DNA from: Geobacillus icigianus
GTDB lineage: Bacteria > Bacillota > Bacilli > Bacillales > Anoxybacillaceae
Direction: 5' to 3'
DNA length: 25,009 nt
NCBI RefSeq assembly: GCF_000750005.1
Contig: NZ_JPYA01000174.1
Coordinates: 1 to 25,009, forward strand
Position numbers and translations under genes: made by a program
The notes under the pieces: generated by a model
Told to the model about the DNA's origin: nothing
The model's input: the letters and a program-made list of their open reading frames with translations, nothing else
Database searches by the model: none
Shown: positions 15,959-23,762 of the stretch, one piece after another
Layout of the letters: each line of letters starts with the position of its first letter
Position numbering within the stretch: position 1 is the stretch's first letter

Positions 15959-15985
15959 AAAAAGGCCCCCGCTGCGTCCGGGGGC
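15959..15985 (-). terminator. Terminator of the deleted radical SAM gene
   Basis: On the minus strand GCCCCCG and CGGGGGC (15979-15985 with 15965-15971) form a strong stem followed by C then TTTTT. It lies 36 bases beyond the stop of the ghost radical SAM gene, which supports that a real gene once ended here. Confidence 0.65.
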
Positions 15986-16020
15986 GGCAAGCCAAGCCGG
16001 GGACAGCCGCCCCCGTTGGC

Positions 16021-16077
16021 CTAGCGGCGGTTTGCTTCTTTGTTTCGTAGCGCCTTCGGAATATATATAAATCGACT
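16021..16077 (-). pseudogene. 3' end of a deleted radical SAM paralogue
   Basis: Read on minus, these codons give 'IYIPKALRNKEANRR' and a TAG stop. The intact gene at 23763 ends 'IYIPKALRNKGTNCC' and TAG. The DNA match covers the region from GTTGGCCTAG to the end of the shared segment, including the bases after the stop, with roughly four bases in five identical. The Cys-Cys end of the intact protein is Arg-Arg here. This is the tail of a diverged paralogue, not a recent copy. Confidence 0.85.
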
Positions 16078-16950
16078 GTCGATGAGCAAATTTGCTAACA
16101 CAAATTGACAACCAAACAAAAAAGGAGACATGAACCCGATTCCTTGAGTAAAATAGATGTGCTCAAACCCGTTCACACAAGGAGGTTCATGTCTTAGGAA
16201 TCGATAAGCACATCATCAAGGAATCCACCAATTTTTCATGACGTTGGGATTGGCGCTTGATTTCTCGAAGCCGGTCATCAAGCATCTCGTTTACCTTGTC
16301 GACGCCTTGTACCAAGGGATGTTCGGGGACATTGACGGATGTCCGGTACTGGAGTTTTCACCCGCATCATCGAACCACGCTCAGCCACTTTTTCACGAAA
16401 AGCCCTTGGAACGAGGAAAACCGGCTTGAGAAGCTGCAAGAATGGATCCTTCGCCAGATCGAACGCCTAGCCAAACGGGAGAATCAACCCCTGTTCCTTT
16501 CGATGGATGATCCCATTTGTCAAAAAACGAAGCCTTCGTCACGGGCAACGCACGCCATTCAAGGGTGTGACTGGCCTTTCTCTCACAGCGATCATCAATG
16601 GGTCTGGGGGCATTCGCTTGTTTGGCTGATGGTGCACACCTTCTCGCAAGCGTTTCCGTTCGCCTTTCGTCTGTATGACAAGACGGCGGGAAGAAGCAAA
16701 ATCGACCTAGCGATCGAGATGCTTTCTTCGCTCAAAGAAAAGTGGACTCGGCCGATGTGCATGGTATCCGTCCCAAGCGCTCATCGAAGCCTGCTTGAAA
16801 CAAGGATTCCATGTCATCGCCATGCTCAAGACGAACCGGATCCTCTATCCGAAAGGCATCGACATTCAAGCGAAGGAGTTTGCCCGCTATATCGAACCCA
16901 ACGACACCCGCCTCGTCACGGTGGGGGAACGAGCGTTACCGCGTGTATCT
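16078..16950 (+). mobile_element. Decayed IS transposase (IS4/IS701-like) in the ghost gene
   Basis: Fragments of one DDE transposase can be read across three frames on the plus strand. They are 'LGLALDFSKPVIKHLVYLV' (from 16240), then 'WNEENRLEKLQEWILRQIE' and 'QPLFLSMDDPICQKTK' (to about 16760), then 'YPSQALIEACLKQGFHVIAM' and 'FARYIEPNDTRLVTVGER' (to about 16945). At least three frameshifts (near 16230, 16330 and 16770) break it. The C-terminal third, with the last catalytic residue, is missing. GACATGAACC at 16127 and GGTTCATGTC at 16185 form a small inverted pair near its start. The family is assigned from overall resemblance; the ends are not precise. Confidence 0.7.
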
Positions 16951-17046
16951 CACAAGAAATAGATTTTGGTGGAAATGGCACATTCCATTCACTCGTCGGC
17001 CTCCATTTTACTGTCATGGCTGGACGCGTTAGTGAAATCCCACACA
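16951..17046 (-). pseudogene. 5' end and promoter of the deleted radical SAM paralogue
   Basis: On minus the ATG at 16983 opens 'MCHFHQNLFLV', matching 'MRDFNENPFIV' of the intact gene (24881). Upstream DNA also matches: GGCCTCCATT, ATGGCTGGACGCGTTA and the Fnr-box region. The ghost has TAAAAT where the intact promoter has TACAAT. Its AGTGA-AATCCC-ACACA (17031-17046) stands where the intact gene has a perfect Fnr box. The coding middle, about 350 codons, is gone and the IS fragment lies in its place. Confidence 0.8.
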
Positions 17047-17077
17047 TTTGTGATAAAATCACTATCATCAAACAAGA

Positions 17078-17719
17078 TTATTTCACTTTTTCAAGTGTAA
17101 AACGGTTGATTCTATATACTTCGTCACAAAGAACATCAATATCTTCTTGATTGTGACTAGTGAGCAAAATCGTCCTTCCCTCTTCCCTAAACTTTCGAAG
17201 CAAATTGCGGATCGTTTCGACGCTATCAGCATCTAAAGCATTGAATGGTTCATCTAAAATTAATGTTTGTTGATCTTCCATAATGGCTTGAGCAATGGCC
17301 AACTTTTGTTTCATTCCAAGTGAATAATGTTTTACCTTTTGCGGTGATTCTGGATTTAATCCAACCATTCTCATCGTTTGCTTGATTTTGTCATCATCGA
17401 TTTGGTTTCGAATGAGGGCTAATGCTTTTAAATTTTCAAATCCTGTCTTCCCCGCTATATATCCTGGCCGATCAATGATAATTCCAAAATTACTGGGAAA
17501 GCGCTTATTCGTGCCCAACACTTCCCCGTCCACAATCACGCTACCTTGATCAGGGAGTAGAAACCCACATATAAGTTTAAAGAATACGGACTTTCCCGAG
17601 CCATTGGGGCCAATAATTCCATAAATTTTCCCTCTTTCCGCCGAAAAATTCACATTTTCTAAAATCGTTTCCCCTTTAAATGATTTGCTCACTTGATTCA
17701 GTTGAATATGCGCCAACAT
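17078..17719 (-). CDS. ABC transporter ATP-binding protein
   Basis: This 213-residue ATPase powers the transporter formed by the two upstream membrane proteins. Visible motifs are Walker A 'GPNGSGKS', the signature 'HYSLGMKQK', Walker B 'TLILDEPF' and the H-loop 'LLTSHN'. It is at the short end for its family and ends soon after the H-loop with no accessory domain. The ATG at 17719 follows AAGGAG; a GTG two codons earlier overlaps that site. It is the last of three genes in one direction, 12 bases after the 498-residue membrane protein. It resembles ATPases of bacteriocin-export/immunity and drug-type exporters; the substrate cannot be told. Confidence 0.9.
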   Translation of the reverse strand: MLAHIQLNQVSKSFKGETILENVNFSAERGKIYGIIGPNGSGKSVFFKLICGFLLPDQGSVIVDGEVLGTNKRFPSNFGIIIDRPGYIAGKTGFENLKALALIRNQIDDDKIKQTMRMVGLNPESPQKVKHYSLGMKQKLAIAQAIMEDQQTLILDEPFNALDADSVETIRNLLRKFREEGRTILLTSHNQEDIDVLCDEVYRINRFTLEKVK

Positions 17720-17731
17720 TCTCACTCCTTT

Positions 17732-19228
17732 TTAGAAATGAAGATCTTGCTTGCGAAAAACATACAGCAAGAAAACAATCATTAAAACATTCCATAACGC
17801 TAAAATCGCGCTTATGCGATACACCGAGCTATCGGTAAGTAAATACGACATGCTATTTAATCCAGATGGAACGATCCCCCAATTGTTAAGGTGCGGTAAC
17901 ATAAAAAATGAAAGTAAAGCGATCCCAACGAAACTATAAAACGTTTCTTTGCTTAACCAAGCAATAATAAACACAAATAGCACATAAAATGATAGTTGAA
18001 GATAACCATTGACAAAAAAATGATAAACGATTTTAAGCACGGTGACCGAACGCTCAATAGAGACATAGAAATCAAAAGAGAACCCATTCAAAAAAGAAAT
18101 GAATAAGGCTAGTAAAGCTAAGGCGAACAAATATACCCCAATATATAACATTATCTTGCAATACCAACCCCAAAACCATCGACTGGTAGACTGATAACGC
18201 AAAAGCTTGTAATATCCCATTTCTGACAATTCCTTCTGCAAATACAGTTGAACCCAATAAACCAGTCCAAAATAGAGAATCAAATAGCATAAAAATGGCT
18301 TAAAATAAAACGCCTGATTTGAACCGCCTATAAACATGAAAAGAAACTGATCCCAAATCGTTGTTCCTTCTTTTCCTCTCATACCCGCCCATAATGACAT
18401 GACAATCAAAAGGATAGCCGCATAGTCATTCCAATTGTATAATTTTAAATTCAAATCTAATAGGTTAATAACCAAGATAAGTAGGATCATCCCCACTGTA
18501 ACCACTACAATCGATATCCATATAGTTCCGAATTGCATAACTCCCGAATGCAAAATCAAGTAATTGCATAAATTGAGTAAGGAATGGGGAGGAAGAAGTT
18601 TAAATGACACCCCAGCATAGACCCATATAAGAACAGCAGCGAATACGACTATCCTTTTGTACTGCCATTTCACATAAAGAATAGCCAACAGAAGGTGAAA
18701 ACAACTCACACTCAAAACAAGCAACGCTAAATGCAGCAACAATGCCAAAAAAGGACTAGTTATCAATTTTTGTAATATTTGCGTTTCGCTCAAAAACGCG
18801 TCCATCTTACTAAACGGGCTCCAGCCAGCAAAATGAGGAGCACCAATTGACAAAACTCCGCTCACTGCTCCCCAGACGATGATGGATACGCCGACAATTT
18901 GTATAAATTGAGCTAATGTCGCATATACCCAACTTCGGTAAGAACCAAATCGTATGAAGATCGTATAATCAAAGTTAGATGTAATAATTACTAAAGAATG
19001 ATAGAGAAAAAAAGGCAAAACAAAGTAAATGATTAGATAAATATTGCCAAAAGAACTATGCGCCAGATCCCATTTATTCAACTGCAGTTTGCTTTGAAGG
19101 GAATGAATATACATCTGCTCTTTGGCTCTTACACCATATATGTAAATCATCACTCCAAAGAGAATCCACTTGACTTTTAGTAATTCATTAAAAAAATTGC
19201 TCCATTTATTGTTTATCATTCTAATCAT
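17732..19228 (-). CDS. Large ABC-associated membrane protein, unrecognised
   Basis: This 498-residue protein is almost wholly hydrophobic, with about twelve predicted spans in two sets separated by a loop around residues 285-330 ('GMRGKEGTTIWDQF', then 'YLQKELSEMGYYKLL'). It is rich in Phe, Tyr, Ile and Trp. I recognise no specific family; it has the look of the permease component of three-gene exporters and immunity systems. Its ATG overlaps the end of the upstream permease by eight bases, with only a weak ribosome site (GAAAGG), so its translation is probably coupled. Base composition is clearly AT-richer than the nitrate genes, which suggests acquisition from another source. Confidence 0.75.
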   Translation of the reverse strand: MIRMINNKWSNFFNELLKVKWILFGVMIYIYGVRAKEQMYIHSLQSKLQLNKWDLAHSSFGNIYLIIYFVLPFFLYHSLVIITSNFDYTIFIRFGSYRSWVYATLAQFIQIVGVSIIVWGAVSGVLSIGAPHFAGWSPFSKMDAFLSETQILQKLITSPFLALLLHLALLVLSVSCFHLLLAILYVKWQYKRIVVFAAVLIWVYAGVSFKLLPPHSLLNLCNYLILHSGVMQFGTIWISIVVVTVGMILLILVINLLDLNLKLYNWNDYAAILLIVMSLWAGMRGKEGTTIWDQFLFMFIGGSNQAFYFKPFLCYLILYFGLVYWVQLYLQKELSEMGYYKLLRYQSTSRWFWGWYCKIMLYIGVYLFALALLALFISFLNGFSFDFYVSIERSVTVLKIVYHFFVNGYLQLSFYVLFVFIIAWLSKETFYSFVGIALLSFFMLPHLNNWGIVPSGLNSMSYLLTDSSVYRISAILALWNVLMIVFLLYVFRKQDLHF

Positions 19229-20000
19229 GATACTGATGCAACCTTTCTTTTAGATAAACGATCAATATAACAACAATAAGGCATAAAACCCCGAAAGGCA
19301 CGAATGCCGTCCATAAAGGTTGCTGTGATATGCTAAAAGGAAAAATAGCATAAGTCGGAGAAAATTGGTCATATCCAAGAACTTGAGCAATAAAGTTTCC
19401 CAGCAAATAATAGATGAATGGAATGGAAAGCGCTACAAACGCCTTTTCTAAAATCATGACGAGCAACAACCCCATTGTCGCATACATCATCCCATTTAGA
19501 CCAACCCATAATGAATAAAGGATCCCATATGGCAACGTCCCTAAGACCAGTAATTGCTCGAATGTGGTATGAGGAATTGGATTGCCATCGGTTGGATACA
19601 AACGAACGATCCCTAAATGAGGTTCAACATACACACAAAAAACAAATGGAAGAAATACAATGAAAAACGCGATCAAAAAGGACAAAATCGCATTGGCGAT
19701 TAGTTTGCCAAAAAAGTAAGTTGTCAAAGAGATACGGATCCGCACATAGGGAAGAAAATAATTTTTTTGTTCACTTGGAAAAGAAATCGCGTACACAAGA
19801 ATCATGATAATGGGAAAAAGTAACGGCACAAAATTGGAATTTACACGCAGGAAAAGATCCAACTGTCTATAATAAACATAACCATCCTTTATCAACGCAA
19901 ATTGAATGGAAGGCAGAACTAACACCAATGCAGCCCAAACTACCCATTGTCGCCAAGTAAAGACTTTCAAAAATTCAACTTTCACTTGATGGCCTAACAT
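19221..20000 (-). CDS. ABC transporter permease, first gene of the operon
   Basis: The 259-residue protein has about six hydrophobic segments and ends 'VYLKERLHQYHD'. The opening 'VKVEFLKVFTWRQWVVWAAL' and the 'PYVRIRISLTTYFFGKL' segment are typical of ABC-2-like permeases. The ATG follows AAGGGG by eight bases and a good sigma-A promoter lies upstream. With the 498-residue protein and the ATPase it forms a three-gene transport operon with two quite different membrane subunits. Self-protection against a peptide or antibiotic is one plausible role, but nothing in the sequence proves it. Confidence 0.8.
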   Translation of the reverse strand: MLGHQVKVEFLKVFTWRQWVVWAALVLVLPSIQFALIKDGYVYYRQLDLFLRVNSNFVPLLFPIIMILVYAISFPSEQKNYFLPYVRIRISLTTYFFGKLIANAILSFLIAFFIVFLPFVFCVYVEPHLGIVRLYPTDGNPIPHTTFEQLLVLGTLPYGILYSLWVGLNGMMYATMGLLLVMILEKAFVALSIPFIYYLLGNFIAQVLGYDQFSPTYAIFPFSISQQPLWTAFVPFGVLCLIVVILIVYLKERLHQYHD

Positions 20001-20068
20001 GTTCTACACCCCTTCCCATATACTTCTATACGAGGAGAAACATGATCATGCACGTGTTCTGCAACTGT

Positions 20069-20097
20069 ATTATATCACTTAGTACATATGAGAACAA
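20069..20097 (-). promoter_or_regulatory. Sigma-A promoter of the ABC operon
   Basis: On the minus strand TTGTTC (20097 to 20092) and TATAAT (20074 to 20069) are spaced by exactly 17 bp, about 70 bases upstream of the first permease. No Fnr box is present, so the operon stands outside the anaerobic regulon. Confidence 0.75.
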
Positions 20098-20202
20098 GGG
20101 GGATTTTGGGATTTGCTAATTTCAGACAGTACGAACCCGTTACACACTCGAAACCGATCGAGCTTATGATCGGATCCCCTCTATAATATACATGCGACAT
20201 GA

Positions 20203-20367
20203 AGAGCCAACCTCTCGGTTATTCTGCATATCAGTGAAATCGGTGAACAATTGAACATTAGTAAACGAACTGTCGAACACCACGTATCATCCATTTTGCG
20301 AAAGCTGAACGTCAAATCACGGTCCGGAGCGGTAGGAAAAGCGTTTATGCTTGGATTGCTTCAGTAA
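20203..20367 (+). pseudogene. LuxR/GerE helix-turn-helix remnant
   Basis: The plus strand reads 'ISEIGEQLNISKRTVEHHVS' then 'SILRKLNVKSRSGAVGKAFM' and stops at 20365. This is the C-terminal DNA-binding domain of a LuxR/NarL-type response regulator. A stop codon lies just upstream (20200-20202) and the receiver domain is missing, so it is a fragment. Such regulators often accompany exporter/immunity operons like the adjacent one, but the original link is unknown. From 20368 to 20530 I see no gene. Confidence 0.8.
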
Positions 20368-20529
20368 CCGCGGTTTTAGGGGAGAGTCGAAAAAAGAATA
20401 CGTTTGATCAAGCACCACTCCTCCAATCAGCCAAATGGCTATCTCTAAACATCTTAAAGAGATTCGACAACGCTAGGCAGATAACGTTAAGAAAATGTGA
20501 TCGGTAAAAATCGAACATTCTGACTATAA

Positions 20530-20566
20530 TAAAGAAACCTTGAAAGAGTTTTGACTCATTCAAGGT
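20530..20566 (-). terminator. Terminator of the toxin-immunity pair
   Basis: ACCTTGAA (20559-20566 read on minus) pairs with TTCAAGGT (20537-20544), with further inner pairing around the loop, followed by TTCTTTATT. It lies about 20 bases past the immunity gene stop. Confidence 0.7.
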
Positions 20567-20584
20567 CATTGACCATCTACTATT

Positions 20585-20887
20585 CTATTTTGTTTTTACA
20601 GCTTCCCTTAATTGTTCTACTACACTTTTTAGCCATTGGATTGGAGTCACTCCAAGGGCAGGAAAATATACCCCGTCTGCACAGTGTTGTATGTATTCAT
20701 TCTTTTCATCATCTGAATACTCGCTATTAATGAATTCCGTTAAAAATGCAATCGCAGACTCAAGATATTCCTTACTTTCTTCTGTTAACAATTCTTGTAA
20801 TGCTTCCTCAGGCGAATCAATGTCTTGATGAAACGTTCCAGCTAGAAACTGAAAAACTGGATCTCCCGGATTATTTTTGATCAGCAA
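20585..20887 (-). CDS. CdiI-like immunity protein
   Basis: This small acidic protein (100 residues) starts at TTG 20887, eight bases after GGAGGG; the ATG just upstream is in another frame and soon stops. '[20 protein letters not shown]' followed by acidic helices, and a final '[16 protein letters not shown]', resemble contact-dependent inhibition immunity proteins (CdiI_2-like). It follows the toxin gene by 20 bases in the same direction, the standard order for polymorphic toxins. It probably binds the RNase A-like domain in the cytoplasm to protect the producer. The assignment rests on resemblance plus position. Confidence 0.75.
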   Translation of the reverse strand: MLIKNNPGDPVFQFLAGTFHQDIDSPEEALQELLTEESKEYLESAIAFLTEFINSEYSDDEKNEYIQHCADGVYFPALGVTPIQWLKSVVEQLREAVKTK

Positions 20888-20907
20888 GCATCTTACCCTC
20901 CATTCCG

Positions 20908-22086
20908 TTATTGAGTTGGATAACCAGTTAAAATAAAATTCCCTGCCCCATCTTTCTTTAATACTATCTTAGCATTTGTCATATTTTCAACTGTCGTCGA
21001 ACCTCTTTGTACCCCGCGGCCAATAATTTCTGTACCTTGATAAGGCAGAACCAAAGTCGATTTCGCTTTTGGATTGCTTAACCATTCTTGGATCATTTTC
21101 TGGTTATTTGGATCGTTTAAAACTTCGCTGGCTACTCTTTCAGCCGTAGCTCGATCTTTGAAAGTCGATGCCCCTTTTATTTTAGGATTATCTTTTAAGC
21201 GTTGTAATAACTCTTCATCTGTCTTCCCAACATGTCTGGCAATTAGATGCCCGCCCCGAGCCTCATGTGCAGCTAATCCTCCTCCAGGAGCTAGAGGACT
21301 AAAATCTTTAGGTTTAACATTAGTCGTCCCCTTCTCAATCACATTATCGACTTTCTGAATCATATGGCGAGATACATCTTTCGCCTCATTCATCAACATC
21401 CGAGGCGCTGAACCCACTCCGGCATATACCGGCTGCATTGAAATGGAAGCGATGCTCTGCACTAATTGGTCCCATTGCGTCTTGAACAGGCGAGCGGTTT
21501 CCACCAATGGCGCTTTGATGACTTGATGGTAGATCCTTTGGAAGAACACTTTCACTTTATCATAACGCACGACATGCTTCACTTTCGACAGGGTAGAGGC
21601 GGTGTCGATCGCTTTCGCTCCCTTGGTCGCCGCTTTTCCTGCCATGCCGACTCCTTTTGCGGGAGGAGCAATCGACGCAATCAACATTCCTCCTGCCAAC
21701 AGCCGATCACCAAACGATAGGCGCTCTCCAGTGACTGGGTCGTACTCCCCGAACACGCGTTGCAAGTCGTACCAACCAATCAGTTCTAATCCGAATTCCT
21801 TCATGTTGTCGGCCAGCGTTTGGTCGGCTTGACGCATCGCTGCGGCGGTGCGATACAACAGCTCTTCGGCTTCATTAAGCTTTTCTTCATAACGCCTCAG
21901 CCAATGAACGAGTTCATCCCTCAGCTCTTCGATTGCGGACGTGCTGACGCCGGGGAGATTCATCGCAAGGGAAGAGAGCTCCCACGATAACGTCATCCGC
22001 GCCCGCTGACACGCATCTTCCGCATCGGGAATATGTCCAGCGACTGTTTCTAGCTCATCTGGCTTTACATGAATCATTGCCCGCAC
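20908..22086 (-). CDS. Polymorphic toxin with pre-toxin linker and RNase A-like C-terminus
   Basis: The N-terminus (residues 1-100) is a helical hairpin beginning '[16 protein letters not shown]', like WXG100/LXG-type type VII secretion substrates. The linker '[19 protein letters not shown]' plus '[17 protein letters not shown]' is a PT-TG pre-toxin motif. The C-terminal 120 residues ('[20 protein letters not shown]', '[17 protein letters not shown]', '[11 protein letters not shown]') fit the bacterial RNase A-like toxin domain, with the His of 'GGHLIARH' as likely catalyst. It would cleave RNA in a rival cell. GTG 22086 is preferred because AAAGGG stands five bases before it; ATG 22077 is the alternative. 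No ESX secretion genes are in the window. Confidence 0.85.
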   Translation of the reverse strand: MRAMIHVKPDELETVAGHIPDAEDACQRARMTLSWELSSLAMNLPGVSTSAIEELRDELVHWLRRYEEKLNEAEELLYRTAAAMRQADQTLADNMKEFGLELIGWYDLQRVFGEYDPVTGERLSFGDRLLAGGMLIASIAPPAKGVGMAGKAATKGAKAIDTASTLSKVKHVVRYDKVKVFFQRIYHQVIKAPLVETARLFKTQWDQLVQSIASISMQPVYAGVGSAPRMLMNEAKDVSRHMIQKVDNVIEKGTTNVKPKDFSPLAPGGGLAAHEARGGHLIARHVGKTDEELLQRLKDNPKIKGASTFKDRATAERVASEVLNDPNNQKMIQEWLSNPKAKSTLVLPYQGTEIIGRGVQRGSTTVENMTNAKIVLKKDGAGNFILTGYPTQ

Positions 22087-22207
22087 TGCACCCTTTCATA
22101 ATCATGATCCAACACGCTTGACATGTAAGACATTCTTTCTTCACTCTCCGCTTATGCTTTGTATAAATGGTAACATAAGCTAATATAGTGTAAATTATGA
22201 TTTTATT

Positions 22208-22233
22208 GGCTCTTCACCACAAAATGTACTTGA
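22208..22233 (+). repeat. Left inverted repeat of the ISL3 element
   Basis: Begins GGCTCTTCACCAC and ends ATGTACTTGA. It pairs with the right repeat with four mismatches in 26 bases. Confidence 0.85.
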
Positions 22234-22326
22234 CAATCAAGTTGTTTTCTGATCAAGGGTACAAAAAATGCGAAATTTCCTGTATGGTAAAGGTAACCAA
22301 ACCATCAACCATGGAGGAAATTTCGC

Positions 22327-23496
22327 ATGCCATCTCCGTTTATCAAAGATTTGATCACTTTACCAAGCTTTCTTATTCAAGGAGAACGAAAAGAGGAAGA
22401 ACGATGGATTTTTGAACGTTCCCTCCCTCCTCATTGTCCGATCTGCCCGACTTGCTTCGGACGAACCATCAACATGTCATCGAAACGGAAACAATGGATT
22501 CATGGCTATACCAATACGGTCGGTTTATTTTGGATTGAACTTCCCATCGAAAGACGGCGTTGCCAAGCCTGTTTTCTGACGTTCACCGTTTCTGATCCGG
22601 GACTTCCGTCTCACAGTATCGCGACGGAATCGTTTCAACATTGGGTCGCCCAGTTATGCATCGGAAAAACGATTCAAGAAGTCGCTCGCTTGTTACCACT
22701 CGCCTACACGACCGTAGAACGCTGGTTTTATCAATATACCCCGGCTCTTTTACCAACATCGAATCCTACCGTCGTATGTGTGGATGAATTCGCTTTCCGA
22801 AAGGGACATGATGACGGAGTAGCGGTGATGGACACACAGACTCGGAATGTCCTTTCCATTGCTTCTGGAAAAAATAAAGAAGCCATTGTGGAGGCGCTTC
22901 AACCCGTCGCCTCCAAAGTGAAGTATGTGGTCAGCGACTTGGCTCCTGCCATGAGAAAAGCCATGGAAAAGGTATGTCCAAAAGCCATCCATGTTCTTGA
23001 CCACTTCCATGTGATTCAGTTATTCACCGATGCACTGGAACGTTGTCGCAAATCCCTTGCCAAAGGCGGAACCAAACACGGAAGCGTTCGCCGCGTGTGC
23101 CGATTGTTAAGCCAACGTCCAGAAAAATGAACAGAAGAAGAGAGACAGGAAGTTCGACAATGGTGCCAAGAAAGTGCTTATTTACGTGATGTCTATCAAG
23201 CCCTTCAACATTTCCGTTACGTATCCAAAAGCCAAACAAGAAAGCAAGCCGAAACTCGTTTGACCCAATGGTTTGACCGGTACCTTTTTAGCGACTGTGC
23301 CGCCGTACGCCGTATTGCCAAGGCACTCATCACCCGAAGAGACGCCGTGCTTTCTTGCATCGTTTTTTCTTACTCCAATGGTCCAATGGAAGGAATCAAC
23401 AACAAAATAAAATGGATCAAAAGGCGAGGATATGGGTATCGAAATATCCAGCGTTTTACTTTGCGTGTCTGTCTAGAGACCTCTATCACATTTTAA
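22327..23496 (+). pseudogene. ISL3-family transposase with one in-frame stop
   Basis: The 389-codon frame has the N-terminal zinc ribbon ('CPICPTCFG' and 'RRCQACF'), a helix-turn-helix, and the DDE core. The first Asp is in 'VVCVDEFAFRKGHDDGVAV', the second in 'YVVSDLAPAMRKAM', and the Glu in 'NGPMEGINNKIKWIKRRGYG'. A TGA at 23128-23130 stands after 'LLSQRPEK', where related proteins could have Trp, and the same frame continues as 'TEEERQEVRQWCQ' to the normal end. The stop precedes the catalytic Glu, so the element should be unable to move by itself. Confidence 0.9.
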
Positions 23497-23504
23497 CGTA
23501 AAAA

Positions 23505-23530
23505 TCAAGTACATCTTTTGGTGATGAACC
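23505..23530 (-). repeat. Right inverted repeat of the ISL3 element
   Basis: Read on minus it begins GGTTCATCACCAA and ends ATGTACTTGA, the partner of the left repeat. Confidence 0.85.
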
Positions 23531-23762
23531 GTTTTATTACCATTTTTTACAACGTGTCTAGTGATTATTTATACCTAACCTGTAGTGCTAATCGAGTGTC
23601 AGCGCTCAACCAGCCCAAGTGTGACCATGACAATTCGTTCATTCTTGGATAATGAATGTCTTTCTTTGTCAAGCGCAAAATCAAACATAAACAAAGCGGG
23701 TGCTCCCTTCGAAAAGAGAAAGACAACCTAACATCCAAATGTGATGTTGATCAATCGTTGGC
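23531..23762. other. Gene-free gap between the ISL3 element and the radical SAM gene
   Basis: Apart from the target duplication at its left edge I see no gene. TGTGA-TGTTGA-TCAAT at 23740-23755 is a weak Fnr-like match with no suitable -10 on either strand. No clear terminator for the radical SAM gene is visible, which suggests its downstream region was rearranged. Confidence 0.5.

Larger units (their letters stand above)
22208..23530 (+). mobile_element. ISL3-family insertion sequence
   Basis: A 1323-base element bounded by 26-bp inverted repeats matching at 22 positions, with an ISL3-type transposase inside. The flanks are ATTTTATT on the left (22200-22207) and GTTTTATT on the right (23531-23538), a 7-of-8 match to the 8-bp target duplication the family makes. 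The duplication is still recognisable, so the insertion is fairly recent. Confidence 0.88.

Noticed and set aside
17049..17063. TGTGA-TAAAA-TCACT palindrome beyond the ABC ATPase
   Set aside because: The spacer is five bases, not six, and no gene starts from it in a fitting position.
23740..23755. Weak Fnr-like box after the radical SAM gene
   Set aside because: Only eight of ten bases match and no -10 lies at the right distance on either strand.
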